64,000 nt of DNA from Marisa cornuarietis (taxonomy: Eukaryota > Mollusca > Gastropoda > Architaenioglossa > Ampullariidae). The first letter of the stretch is position 1; each line of letters starts with the position of its first letter. Shown one piece after another: positions 13,434 through 26,900 of this stretch. The notes under the pieces were generated by a model, which made no database searches, had not been told where the DNA came from, and saw nothing but the letters and a program-made list of their open reading frames with translations. The stretch covers positions 23,968,501 through 24,032,500 of the forward strand of contig SMMW01000001.1 in NCBI GenBank assembly GCA_004794655.1, read 5' to 3'. Both the position numbers and the translations under genes were made by a program.

Positions 13434-14924
13434 CCCGTGTGCCAAGAGAGCCGACAGGTGGGATAGATGTCCGTTCTGACACGCTATAATGACAGGCGTG
13501 GCCCCCTCACTGTCCGCCATGTTGATCACCTGCAGCACCTGTCGCTTGTCGCAGACAGCAAGCAGTTGGGACAAGTACTGCACGTCAGACACAGCGCAGC
13601 AGCGATGAACGACTGACGTGCCGCGATGATCAGCTGCTGTCAGGTCGGGGTTGTACCTTCAATCAAATAACAATAATAATAATAACAATAATAATAATAA
13701 TAGGCATTGATGGTCTCACAGAATACAGTGGCACAGTGACAGGTGTGTAGCACTCATCATGTTTAAGGTGAGGTTTGTATCTCTAGTCAAACACAATGAG
13801 ACAATAACAGTAACAGGTATGTAGCACTCATCATGTTTAAGGTGGGGTTTGTATCTCTAGTCAAACACAATGAGACAATAACAGTAACAGGTATGTAGCA
13901 CTCATCATGTTTAAGGTGAGGTTTGTATCTCTAGTCAAACACAATGAGACAATAACAGTAACAGGTATGTAGCACTCATCATGTTTAAGGTGAGGTTTGT
14001 ATCTCTAGTCAAACACAATGAGACAATAACAGTAACAGGTATGTAGCACTCATCATGTTTAAGGTGAGGTTTGTATCTCTAGTCAAACACAATGAGACAA
14101 TAACAGTAACAGGTATGTAGCACTCATCATGTTTAAGGTGAGGTTTGTATCTCTAGTCAAACACAATGAGACAATAACAGTGACAGGTGTGTAGCAATAT
14201 TCTCAGGTTGGTGCTGTACATTCAGACATAATACAACGGCTCACTTTTGCAGTTTTTTAACCCGTTATCACCAAATGTTTCAAAAGTTGTGTTATTTGCA
14301 GTCCCCCGGAACACAAAATGTTTGGGTACAGTAATATAGACAAGTAGCACGACGAATGTTGAACATAATCGAGGAAATGTATCTCCATCGTTAGATAAGA
14401 GGTAAACTACTCCATAGTTTATGCTCTACTATCTTATTGGTAAGAGATGAGCTAAACTCTACATGTATCGATATTAAAACCAAAAGGGAATATTTTGCAG
14501 CCACTAGACAGGAGAGTAAACATCTAGTCAATTACCACCGGAGTAAGACAAACAACAGGTGTGACCACTAAAGCATCCAACACATAATCTCACTCAGGTA
14601 TGTGGGTGGTGGCTGGCGCACCCGACCATGGTTGTTACCTAAGTACGGGTCGTGTCAAGATGGCTCTCCCTCGTCAACACCGTGTCGTCTACCAAGTAAC
14701 GCAGGGTGTATGTGGCATGGTCCTTATTGACACCGTATCCACGGGTAGTCAGGCCTGATCGTGTGGTCTTATTGTCTACCCCTAGCTGACCTAGCACCTC
14801 ACCTGGCAGTAAGCGTCAGCCTCGTCACTCTAAACTACCCAGGGTGTTCTGTCAGCAGAGAACTGAAGAGACTGGCGGTCCCCCCCCCCCCACACACACA
14901 CAGACACCACACACACACACAGAC

Positions 14925-14994
<70 letters not shown>

Positions 14995-17900
14995 TTTGTC
15001 GGCAAATAGCACTAAGCTTTCTTGTAATGAAAAGTCTGGTTAAACCTGTGACTATACCATCTGTAGGGAGCAGACAAGTCTCACTGTACTTTGCCTACAG
15101 GACAGTGAGGGTTGCGGAAGACACCAGCTGTTCATTGTGAATACACTGTATACACACGTGGAAAAGCCACAGGCATCTACAAAACGTTAACGGCTGCTAT
15201 TCTAATTTTTGTTATTTTGTTATTTGTTTTTGTTATCACCCCACCAAAACAAACCCCTTCAGCGAGTGAGAAGTGTGTGATCTCGTGCACACTAAAATCT
15301 AGAATTTACTCCAGACTGGAATATGAGCACACGTGATGAGACTACAGAACCCTCCCATCCGGAGCCGAACGACACTTTTGTTAAAAACGGGGTCAGGACG
15401 GATTACAAGGTCAGCTAAGTGCGCTTGGTAGTAGATGGTAAGGAAAAAACACCACGTGATGTATTACACTGAACAGCACACAAAACGCGAACTGGTAGAC
15501 TAAACTGCACACAGGGTGATGTCTTAGACTAGACTAGATAGCACACTCGGCGTGATGTGTTAGACTAGATAGCACACTCGGCGTGATGTACTAGACTAGA
15601 TAGCACACTCGGCGTGATGTACTAGACTAGATAGCACACTCGGCGTGATGTGTTAGACTAGATAGCACACTCGGCGTGATGTACTAGACTAGATAGCACA
15701 CTCGGCGTGATGTACTAGACTAAATAGCACACTCGGCGTGATGTACTAGACTAGATAGCACACTCGGCGTGATGTGTTAGACTAGATAGCACACTAGGCG
15801 TGATGTGCTAGACTAGATAGCACACTCGGCGTGATGTACTAGACTAGATAGCACACTCGGCGTGATGTACTAGACTAAATAGCACACTCGGCGTGATGTA
15901 CTAGACTAGATAGCACACTCGGCGTGATGTGTTAGACTAGATAGCACACTCGGCGTGATGTACTAGACTAGATAGCACACTCGGCGTGATGTACTAGACT
16001 AGATAGCACACTCGGCGTGATGTACTAGACTAGATAGCACACTCGGCGTGATGTGTTAGACTAGATAGCACACTCGGCGTAATGTACTAGACTAGATAGC
16101 ACACTCGGCGTGATGTACTAGACTAGATAGCACACTCGGCGTGATGTGTTAGACTAGATAGCACACTAGGCGTGATGTACTAGACTAGATAGCACACTCG
16201 GCGTTATGTACTAGACTAGATAGCACACTTGGCGTGATGTGTTAGACTAGATAGCACACTCGGCGTGATGTACTAGACTAGATAGCATACGCGGCGTGAT
16301 GTGTTAGACTAGATAGCACACTCGGCGTGATGTGTTAGACTAGATAGCACACTCGGCGTGATGTGTTAGACTAGATAGCACACTCGGCGTGATGTACTAG
16401 ACTAGATAGCACACTCGGCGTGATGTGTTAGACTAGAGAGCACACTCGGCGTGATGTGCTAGACTAGAGAGCACACTCGGCGTGATGTACTAGACTAGAT
16501 AGCACACTCGACGTGATGTACTAGACTAGATAGCACACTAGGCGTGATGTGTTAGACTAGATAGCACACTCGGCGTGATGTGTTAGACTAGATAGCACAC
16601 TCGGCGTGATGTGTTAGACTAGATAGCACACTCGGCGTGATGTGTTAGACTAGATAGCACACTCGGCGTGATGTGTTAGACTAGATAGCACACTAGGCAT
16701 GATGTACTAGACTAGATAGCACACTAGGCGTGATGTACTAGACTAGATAGCACACTCGGCGTGATGTGTTAGACTAGATAGCACACTTAACGTGATGTGT
16801 TAGACTAGATAGCACACTTAACGTCATGTGCTAGACTAGATAGCACACTTGGCGTGATGTGCTAGACTAGATAGCACACTCGACGTGATGTGTTAGACTA
16901 GATAGCACACTCGACGTGATGTACTAGACTAGATAGCACACTAGGCGTGATGTACTAGACTAGATAGCACACTAGGCGTGATGTGTTAGACTAGATAGCA
17001 CACTAGGCGTGATGTGTTAGACTAGATAGCACACTTAACGTCATGTGCTAGACTAGATAGCACACTTAACGTCATGTGCTAGACTAGATAGCACACTTGG
17101 CGTGATGTGTTAGACTAGAGAGCACACTCGACGTGATGTACTAGACTAGATAGCACACTAGGCGTGATGTGTTAGACTAGATAGCACACTCGGCGTGATG
17201 TACTAGACTAGATAGCACACTCGGCGTGATGTACTAGACTAGATAGCACACTAGGCGTGATGTACTAGACTAGATAGCGCACTCGGCGTGATGTCTTTGA
17301 CTAGATAGCACACTAGGCGTGATGTACTAGACTAGATAGCACACTGGACGTGATGTACTAGACTAGATAGCACACTAGGCGTGATGTACTAGACTAGATA
17401 GCACACTTGGCGTGATGTGTTAGACTAGATAGCACACTCGACGTGATGTGTTAGACTAGATAGCACACTAGGCGTGATGTGTTAGACTAGATAGCACACT
17501 AGGCGTGATGTACTAGACTAGATAGCACACTAGGCGTGATGTACTAGACTAGATAGCACACTCGGCGTGATGTGTTAGACTAGATAGCACACTAGGCGTG
17601 ATGTCTTAGACTAGATAGCACACTAGGCGTGATGTACTAGACTAGATAGCACACTGGACGTGATGTACTAGACTAGATAGCACACTAGGCGTGATGTACT
17701 AGACTAGATAGCACACTTGGCGTGATGTGTTAGACTAGATAGCACACTCGACGTGATGTGTTAGACTAGATAGCACACTTAACGTGATGTGTTAGACTAG
17801 ATAGCACACTTAACGTCATGTGCTAGACTAGATAGCACACTAGGCGTGATGTACTAGACTAGATAGCACACTGGACGTGATGTACTAGACTAGATAGCAC

Positions 17901-20900
17901 ACTCGGCGTGATGTACTAGACTAGATAGCACACTAGGCGTGATGTGCTAGACTAGATAGCACACTAGGCGTGATGTGCTAGACTAGATAGCACACTCGGC
18001 GTGATGTACTAGACTAGATAGCACACTTGGCGTGATGTACTAGACTAGATAGCACACTCGGCGTGATGTGCTAGACTAGATAGCACACTTGGCGTGATGT
18101 ACTAGACTAGATAGCACACTGGACGTGATGTACTAGACTAGATAGCACACTCGGCGTGATGTGCTAGACTAGATAGCACACTTGGCGTGATGTACTAGAC
18201 TAGATAGCACACTGGACGTGATGTACTAGACTAGATAGCACACTCGGCGTGATGTGCTAGACTAGATAGCACACTTGGCGTGATGTACTAGACTAGATAG
18301 CACACTGGACGTGATGTACTAGACTAGATAGCACACTCGGCCTGATGTACTAGACTAGATAGCACACTCGGCGTGATGTGTTAGACTAGATAGCACACTC
18401 GACGAGTAAGAGCTAGAATTTTAGTCGATAATTCTCCCTGGGAGCTTTCGTTCTGTTCCTTAGAACATCAAAGAGGAAGGGAGTGATTGGAGGTAGGGCT
18501 ATTTAAGGCCGCGAGTATCCGATGGTCCGACCACTGGTAGCAAGCGGCAGCAGCAGCAGGAGGAAAAGAGGGCAGCAGCACTGTAACCACCCATGCAAAC
18601 CTGGCAGATCAACAACAGATAAAGAGGCACAAAGACAGTACACACCCATGCAGACTTGGAAAACCCAAATACCAACAAATATAGAGTGCACATGCAAAAA
18701 GAAAATAACAATCTGGCACCACAAAAACAACCCTTCCCCCACATCTCCCAATCCCCCTACAACATCGCCCACCTCCCCAACACCCACATTCCCCAAAGAC
18801 CCCATCCCCCACAGTGCGATATCACCGAGAGGTGAAAGCACTTTCCCTTTCAAAGTCAACACCATTGGTCCACCATAGTTGACAGTTAGTCTTGTAATGG
18901 ACATCATTCTGGCTTCAAAGGAAAAGGTGCTGATTGAGGAGCTGAGTGACGGGTGGATTGACGGGCTGAAGCTAATATGCTGATGGATGAGGGATGAATG
19001 AGTAGCGAGGCGACTAGCATCACCACAATTTTTATCTCCCTTCACTACAAGCAGCCCCAGGCGTCTCTGGCCTTATTTCCTTACTTTGTGCTGACAGTCT
19101 GTCAGGAGACGCCATATGTATCTATGACAAATGACAATCGACCAACTTTATTAGTCCCAGTGGGCAGTTATAGCTCGGGAAGTGGGCTCACTTACTAAAG
19201 TTATAAAAAAATAGACAGACCAAGTGCTAGTTACAAGATAAGGGTGAGGTCTGTTATATACCTCCCGAAACATAACCCTTGTCAGATAACCCTTTCCAGT
19301 GACCTTCTTCAATGGCTCGTTTTCACGTGACGTCATCAGTTTTTGCTGGCTGCTTCGGCGGCCATGTTTATACCCCAGCTAAAGGAGTGGTTACACAAGC
19401 TTGCTAGCAACTGATCAGTTGTCATGGTCGTCTGCGATATGAAAGGATGCGGAAAGAAGCCCAGTGGTAAAGGAAATGTTCCTCTAGTTGTATCTTTCTA
19501 TAGGATGCCCAAAATTATTTTTAACCAAGGTGACAAACAAGAAACTTTCAGAAGAACGACATTTGTCTATGGAAGGCAGCCGTTTACAGAAAGGATATTA
19601 CAACGGAAGAGAAGTGGAACAAAACATCAGTCTGTTCGAAACACTTTGTTGATGGTAAGAAAACAGACGTTTTCCCTATTACTCAAGTGTGTCACGTTGT
19701 TCTGTATGTTTTACATATTGCGAAAAATATTTTCTTCAGTGTTGGTTAGTGACATGCAGAGTCTTAAGCGAATGCTAACAAAACAAGACTTGCATCATAC
19801 ATGACCATGCTGACAAATAAATTATAGATATAGATATTGCACGAAAAACGCTATTTCTGTTTCAGCATTCGTCTTTTTAGACATGTATCTTGTTTAGTGT
19901 GCATCAGTGCTGATTTTATTTATAATCAGTGTCACAAATATGTAATTCATGGGTTGTTTTATTCTTATGTCTAGGAAAGCCAGCCTGTGTTAATTTCTGG
20001 AACAGCCCTTCTTGGCTTCCCACTCTTCGTTTGGGACATGAACCATCAAGTACTTTCTCAAAGGCTGAGATTTCGAAAGGCAGGTATTTGATGCGTGTCT
20101 CACAAAAGAGGTCATATTGCATCTATCACTAATCCACATACTGCCAACAAGAAAAAAAAAAAACAAGCAGCAGCAAGACAAGTCAGGAAAAAACATTGTG
20201 TGAAAATGATTCTGACCACTTAAGTGCTTGTGAAGAAAGGATGGTGAACATGGTAGCGAAGAAAGTGTACATCAAGATTCTGAACATGGCTACATTCAAG
20301 ATTCATGATCAAATGATCAGGACACTCAGACAGTCTTTTTTTGCTGCACTGGCCTTCAAGGGAAACTCTGATCTTGTCTGTGCCAATGTGCTTGAAACAC
20401 AGAAACCTTTGGGCCAAACAAATCAGATTTCAAGTTTATTCCAAATAAAGAAAATATCATTCTGCCAAATATCTTATTGGGATCACACCACAAGGGTCAG
20501 TCAGCTACATTTCAAATGCATTTGGTGGCAAGGCTTTGGACAAACACATCATTAAAAATACTTCTTTGTTGTTCAATTTGTAACTAGGTGATGTAATTAT
20601 GGCGGACAGGTTTCAACATTGAAGATAAAGTTCTTTTTTATCAAGCTAAATAAATAATTCCAGCTTTTACCCTTGGCGGGGGGGGGGACAGCTACCCCCG
20701 ATTCAAGTTGAAAACATAAGAAAAATAGCCTCTGTACAAATTCATATTAAGAGAGTTACATGTATAAGCTTTGTTCACAGAATGTCTGGCATTTTGCAGT
20801 CTAAAGTACCTATAGACCTGATGACAACAAAGCCTGGTCATGATAATCCAGTCATAATACAATTTTTCTTGAGTTTGAAGTCTGCATTTATTTTCAGAGT

Positions 20901-23900
20901 GCATGCATGCAACCTGTGTATGTGTAATGTAGAGATAGGATGCTGTTTTTTTGTTTTTAAATAAAAATCCCGACATGCTAAGTTCTAGAAGACGTAAACT
21001 GCAGGAGTTTTTGGAACGATTGTTATGCTACATTGCTAAGACAAAAATGACATGAACACATATTATGCTCATATTGCTTACGGGGTTGATTTATTTATTA
21101 CTACTTTTCCCCCAAAATCTGTCGTGACACCTGTGCAATGCCAGCTGCATCACCAGAGTTGTTATTCTCAGAGATGAAATGCATAAGCAGAACTAGCTTA
21201 TTTTACTTGTCTTCTTTCGCATTTTATTGATAATAGCATGTCCAGCTGATCAGATAAATTACTTGGTAAGTTGATGTAAACACTCTGAACAGCACAGAAT
21301 TTTTTCATTGTTGAAGATGTCATGTTTTGTATGCTATTGATCAAAATATTTGCTGATGAAAGACTATTGTTAATATTTTGCTTATTGGCAGGACACAAAT
21401 AAAATCATGTATGATTGATTCAAATGTTGTTGTCGTTTGAATGTAATGCCATTTGCTTGCTCAGATTGCAATATTGATGCCAGAATGTCTTTGTGGATTT
21501 TAGATTACCTGACCAATAGGCCTCTTTAGTAATCCATGTCAGTGATTTATTTAAATTGGGATTTTGACATGTTCCTTCATATAATCTGTAATTATGTTTT
21601 ATGCAAAAAGTTATGTACTGTCAGCAGACAAAAATTTCCTGAAAAGGTTAATAAAGATGTATTTCAACATGCAGAATTTTATTTTTAAAAAAAGATAGAA
21701 AACCAATTATTTACAACACCTTGGTATTGTCTCTATGTCTGGCATACATATTTATACGTTTCACTAATAATATACAACTATAGCAACATTTGTCTCATGT
21801 AAACAAAGACATCACAACAACATACATTAATATAAGTATGAAGTCTGTAGAAAGTTTAAACTTCATCATTTCCTGCAGTGGTGGCAAAACAGGAAGCAAC
21901 TGTTCTTCTAGTGAAATGTAAACAAGTGCTTCTACCAACTGTGTATTTTTGACTAAAGACATCAACCATGATAGACTGCAAGCATGGCCTACACTCTTTT
22001 ACTTGTTTTGCAAGGAGAGAATATTGCCCACCAAGAAAATTATTAATCACATTTTACTGCTCAACAAACTCATCTGCAGACAAGATAGCTGTACACGTCA
22101 ATGTTGGTCACATCTGGCCATTCTGTCTTCCATACTCCTTTTGTTTGATAGTGTACAGATCTAAGCCGCCGATCCCTTTTGCTTTGGAATCATATCTAAA
22201 TCTTATGTCGGGTGACAGTGAGAACTTGTAGTCAGTTTGTAAATCAGACATGGCAAAGAGTCGCTGAAAACATACCGCGAACACCGACCGCTAGGGCTTC
22301 AATATGGCGGACAGTGCCTCGTTGCTAACGTGTGTATCACATGAATGAAAACGACCCATTGTAACACTATGTATTGTACCTATGACCTGCTCCTGTCGCT
22401 ATGTGTACACGAGAACTCACTTGAGCAGGAGATTGAAAAGGTCCAGTCGCTTCAAGTACAATGCGTAGTGAAGGGGCGTGCGCCGTGTCGTGGCTTCCTG
22501 CGCCGTGACGTCAGCACCAGCCTCAAGAAGCTGCCGGCAGATAGCCTCGTGGCCTTGCTGCACCGCCAGGATCAGGGGGGTCAAGCCATGTCCGGCAACA
22601 ACGTTGACAACCTGAACAACCCAGTGGAAGGCAAGAGTTAAACGAAGCGACAAACTAACTAGCAGTTAGTTTACATTATACACGCTGGCGTCTGCTATAC
22701 TCTCGCTCAAAATGTCGGCCTGCAAAAAAAAAAAAAAAAAAAATGGTTGACGGATGTACGTGGACGCAGGGGGTCATGCTGGTGAAGACCAGAAGTCAAT
22801 TTTAATAATAATAATAACAACAACAACAACAATAATGAAGATTTGTATAGCGCATATCCACACTCACAGAGAGCATGCTCTTAGCGCTTAAAAATAAGGA
22901 AGAGACATGGACTACATGGACAGAACACGAGGGACGGAAGAATAAACGACAATACTGACGACAAACAGAAAACAAAGATAGAAAATACACAAAGACACCA
23001 AGTAACAGGAACAGAGAATATAGTGATTCTGTAGAGAAAGATGGGGAGACAAGTAGCAAGAGTGGAAGGGGGGAGGGTAAGAAGGACGAGCATTGTGTGG
23101 ACGGTGTTAGGAGTAATGCTCAAGGAAGAGGTGAGTTTTCAGTGAAGATTTGAAAGATTCAGTTGTAGGAAGGTGGCGGATATGGAAAGGAAGAGAGTTC
23201 CGTTGTTTTGCTGCACAGTAGCCGAAAATCCTGTTGTCACAGATCACCCGCAGACACGCGCATTCGTTAAACAAGATAAATCAACAAGCGACCACTCTGG
23301 TGTAGACACTCCCTCCAAGAGACGAGTAGTTATTAAAACTCAAAGACAGCAACAACAAAAAAAAAACAAGCGATGAATTCACCTCACACTTCTACAAGCA
23401 CAGTTATATATCACTAATCGTTCAATTAATGCTTAATTAGCAGTAAAAGTAAAATAATGTCTCATCACAAAAGTTTTCATCAGCACAAAAATAAGTATTC
23501 TCACAGCTTAAAGCTTCACATACAGGTCATATCCAACATGCGAGAAATGCTTCACTCTGTGCACCTAGCACATCAGTATCAATGAAGTAATAGTGATATA
23601 TATATATACACACATAAACACAAAGTCAGAAACGGGCAGCACACCACTGTACCCTAGTTCTCCAGTGGAAGGTTTAAATACGAACAGTCCTCGTTATTCC
23701 TTCAGTTAATACTAGAGTTATAACTCCTCTCAAAGGAGGTTTAAAAATAACACCCGGTGCTTCTCTCTACCCTCTGTTAACTGACGAAGGTCTGTCTTTA
23801 TTTGTTTGTTGTTCATCTCGGTGTGTAGTCCGAGGAAACCCATGAGTCTGCCTCACGGCAATGGTAAGGGTATCGGGTGCAGGATATCCCAACACACAAG

Positions 23901-26900
23901 TCTATCTTTCGGCCCCGCTGTAACGGTCCCTCCCACCTTGGAGATATGTGGACACGTTTCCCTCCGGCTGACAAAATGACAGTCAACCTATCACAGGTCA
24001 TCTCTCCTCGCACCGGCTCCAACTGGTAAAACACCGGAGTTTTCCAGCAGCCTTCCTTGAGCTCGGCGTACTCCCAGAGAACACGGGAGACAATTCCCTA
24101 GGCATCTGTCTCCAAATCCCAGTAAATATCCTCCTCAATAGTACTGGTAGCACAACAACAGCCCTCGGCGCCAATAACAGTATCCACAGCGACAACTACA
24201 GTCACAACAACGGTGCAATGTGGCGCTCACACTAGCGCCTCACGTCGACAGCCAAAGTGACGACTGACAGCTCCAACGACGACAGAAAAACAACAGCAGA
24301 AACAGCACACTGGCTGGCGATGGTCGGGCTAAATACCCACCTCTGTCCATGAAACATGTTTATCATAATAGACAGACTGACAGACAGCTGTAACATGTTT
24401 ATCATAATAGACAGACTGACAGACAGCTGTAACATGTTTATCATAACAGACAGACTGACAGACAGCTGTGACATGTTTATCATAATAGGCAGACTGACAG
24501 ACAGACAGCTGTAACATGTTTATCATAATAGACAGACTGACAGACAGCTGTAACATGTTTGTCATAACAGACAGACTGACAGACAGCTGTGACATGTTTA
24601 TCATAATAGGCAGACTGACAGACAGCTGTAACATGTTTATCATAATAGACAGACTGACAGACAGCTGTAACTTGTTTATCATAATAGACAGACTGACAGA
24701 CAGCTGTAACTTGTTTATCATAATAGACAGACAGACAGACAGCTGTAACTTGTTTATCATAATAGACAGACTGACAGACAGCTATAACTTGTTTATCATA
24801 ATAGACAGACTGACAGACAGCTGTAACATGTTTATCATAATAGGCAGACTGACAGACAGCTGTAACATGTTTATCATAATAGACAGACAGACAGACAGAC
24901 AGCTGTAACTTGTTTATCATAATAGACAGACTGACAGACAGCTGTAACTTGTTTATCATAATAGACAGACTGACAGACAGCTATAACTTGTTTATCATAA
25001 TAGACAGACTGACAGACAGCTGTAACATGTTTATCATAATAGGCAGACTGACAGACAGACAGCTGTAACATGTTTATCATAATAGGCAGACTGACAGACA
25101 GACAGCTGTAACATGTTTATCATAATAGACAGACTTACAGACAGCTGTAACATGTTTATCATAACAGACAGACTGACAGACAGCTGTGACATGTTTATCA
25201 TAATAGACAGACTGACAGACAGCTGTAACATGTTTATCATAACAGACAGACTGACAGACAGCTGTGACATGTTTACCATAATAGACAGACTGACAGAGAG
25301 ATGTAACATGTTTATCATAATAGACAGACTGACAGACAGCTGTAACTTGTTTATCATAATAGACAGACAGACAGACAGACAGCTGTAACTTGTTTATCAT
25401 AATAGACAGACAGACAGACAGCTGTAACATGTTTATCATAATAGACAGACTGACAGACAGCTGTAACATATCTACCATAATAGACAGACTGACAGACAGC
25501 TGTGACATGTTTATCATAATAGGCAGACTGACAGACAGACAGCTGTAACATGTTTATCATAATAGACAGACTGACAGACAGCTGTAACATATCTACCATA
25601 ATAGACAGACTTACAGACAACTGTAACATGTCTATCATAATAGACAGACTGACAGACAGCTGTAACATGTTTATCAGTGACAATAAATCCCAGATTCCTA
25701 ACGGATGACGTGAAGGTGATGTTGCTGTCGCCCACCTTGATGTGATTGGGCAGACTGACGAGTGACGGTTGATGTCTTCTTCTATGGCACAAGAGGGCTT
25801 CCGTTTTATCATCATTTAGTTTAAGCTTGTTTTTTACCATCCAGCCCTTGACATCACTAATACAAGCTTCTAGAGAGCTAATAGCAGAGTAAGACTCAGC
25901 CGGCGGAGTGGAACAGTAAAGCTGCGTGTCGTCTGCATAGGATTGATGAGAAACCTGGTGAGACCGGATGCATGATGAAAGTGGTTTAGTGTACAGGATA
26001 AACAGAACTGGGCCAAGTACTGAGCCTTGGACAACACCATCAACTAAAACTAGTCTGGGTCCTATCAGTGAGATAGGAGTTGAACCAAGAGAGCGCAGGT
26101 CCAGAAATCCCGTAGAGGGTGTGGAGTCTGTGAAGAAGCAGAGAGTGGTCTATAGTGTCAAATGCAGCAGACAGGTCCAATAGAGTTAAGGGAGAGACAT
26201 CACCACTGTCAAGAGCAGATAATATGTCTGTTGTTACTTTAATAAGAGTGGTCTCGGTGCTGTGGAAAGGTCTATACGCCGACTGAGCTTGTGGGATAAG
26301 ATGGTGCTCTTGTAAGTAGGCCCAGAGCTGTGTCAAAACTATTTTCTCTATGATCTTAGAGAGAAAAGACAAGTTGGAGACTGGGCGGTAGTTGTTTAGC
26401 ACATTGACATCAAGCGTGGATTTCTTTAGAAGTGGCCTCACCACCGCATTCTTGAACAAAGATGGGAAAACACCTGACGACAGGCTGACATGTACAATAT
26501 TTGTGATGGCAGGAAGTAGAGTATCGAGGCACTCGAGCAGAAGGCTTGTGGGCATCGGATCTAACTCGCAGGTTGTTGGTTTAGCTTTTAGGATAACCGC
26601 TTTCACATCAGTCTCAGAGACTGGTAGGAACTTGGTCATGGAGCATCCCTGATCTCTTTTGTGAGTGGGTTGCGACACGGACTGGACAAAACGAAAGGTG
26701 TGCAACATTTCGGACAGTTTGACAGTGTCAGGGTGAGAACTGTTGTCGAAGTGTACATTAACATCTCCGAGGAGAATTGCGGGTCCAATTAGTGCATTGC
26801 TATAATCCAAGAGATCATGGAATTCTGAGAAAAATGTAGAGGCTGTAAGTTTGTTCCTGGCGCTAGGAGGAGGTCTGTAGATGCAGAGCAGGTGCATCGA

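Larger units (their letters stand above)
19314..22357. mobile_element. Decayed THAP/DDE DNA transposon, ISL2EU/PIF-Harbinger type
   Basis: The 3.04 kb element has termini GGCTCGTTTTCA (left) and the inverse of GGGTCGTTTTCA (right), with ACGTGA/ATGTGA following on each side. It is flanked by AT at 19312-19313 and 22358-22359. A two-base AT duplication, as I recall, is typical of ISL2EU. Inside are a plus-strand THAP domain gene in two spliced exons, DDE_Tnp_4-like transposase pieces with stops and frameshifts, and a tail-to-tail minus-strand second gene. All are broken, so the element is dead. It sits in ankyrin intron 2, 63 bp from the exon 2 donor. Confidence 0.75.

Noticed and set aside
23800..24230. 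Minus-strand frames with GEMTCDRLTVILSAGGKRV as a gene
   Set aside because: No recognised domain, adjacent frames are equally open, and it lies inside an ankyrin intron among repeats.
24516..25388. Plus-strand frame of repeated DRLTDSCNMFIII
   Set aside because: This is the antisense of the LINE-derived minus-strand repeat and has no gene signals.
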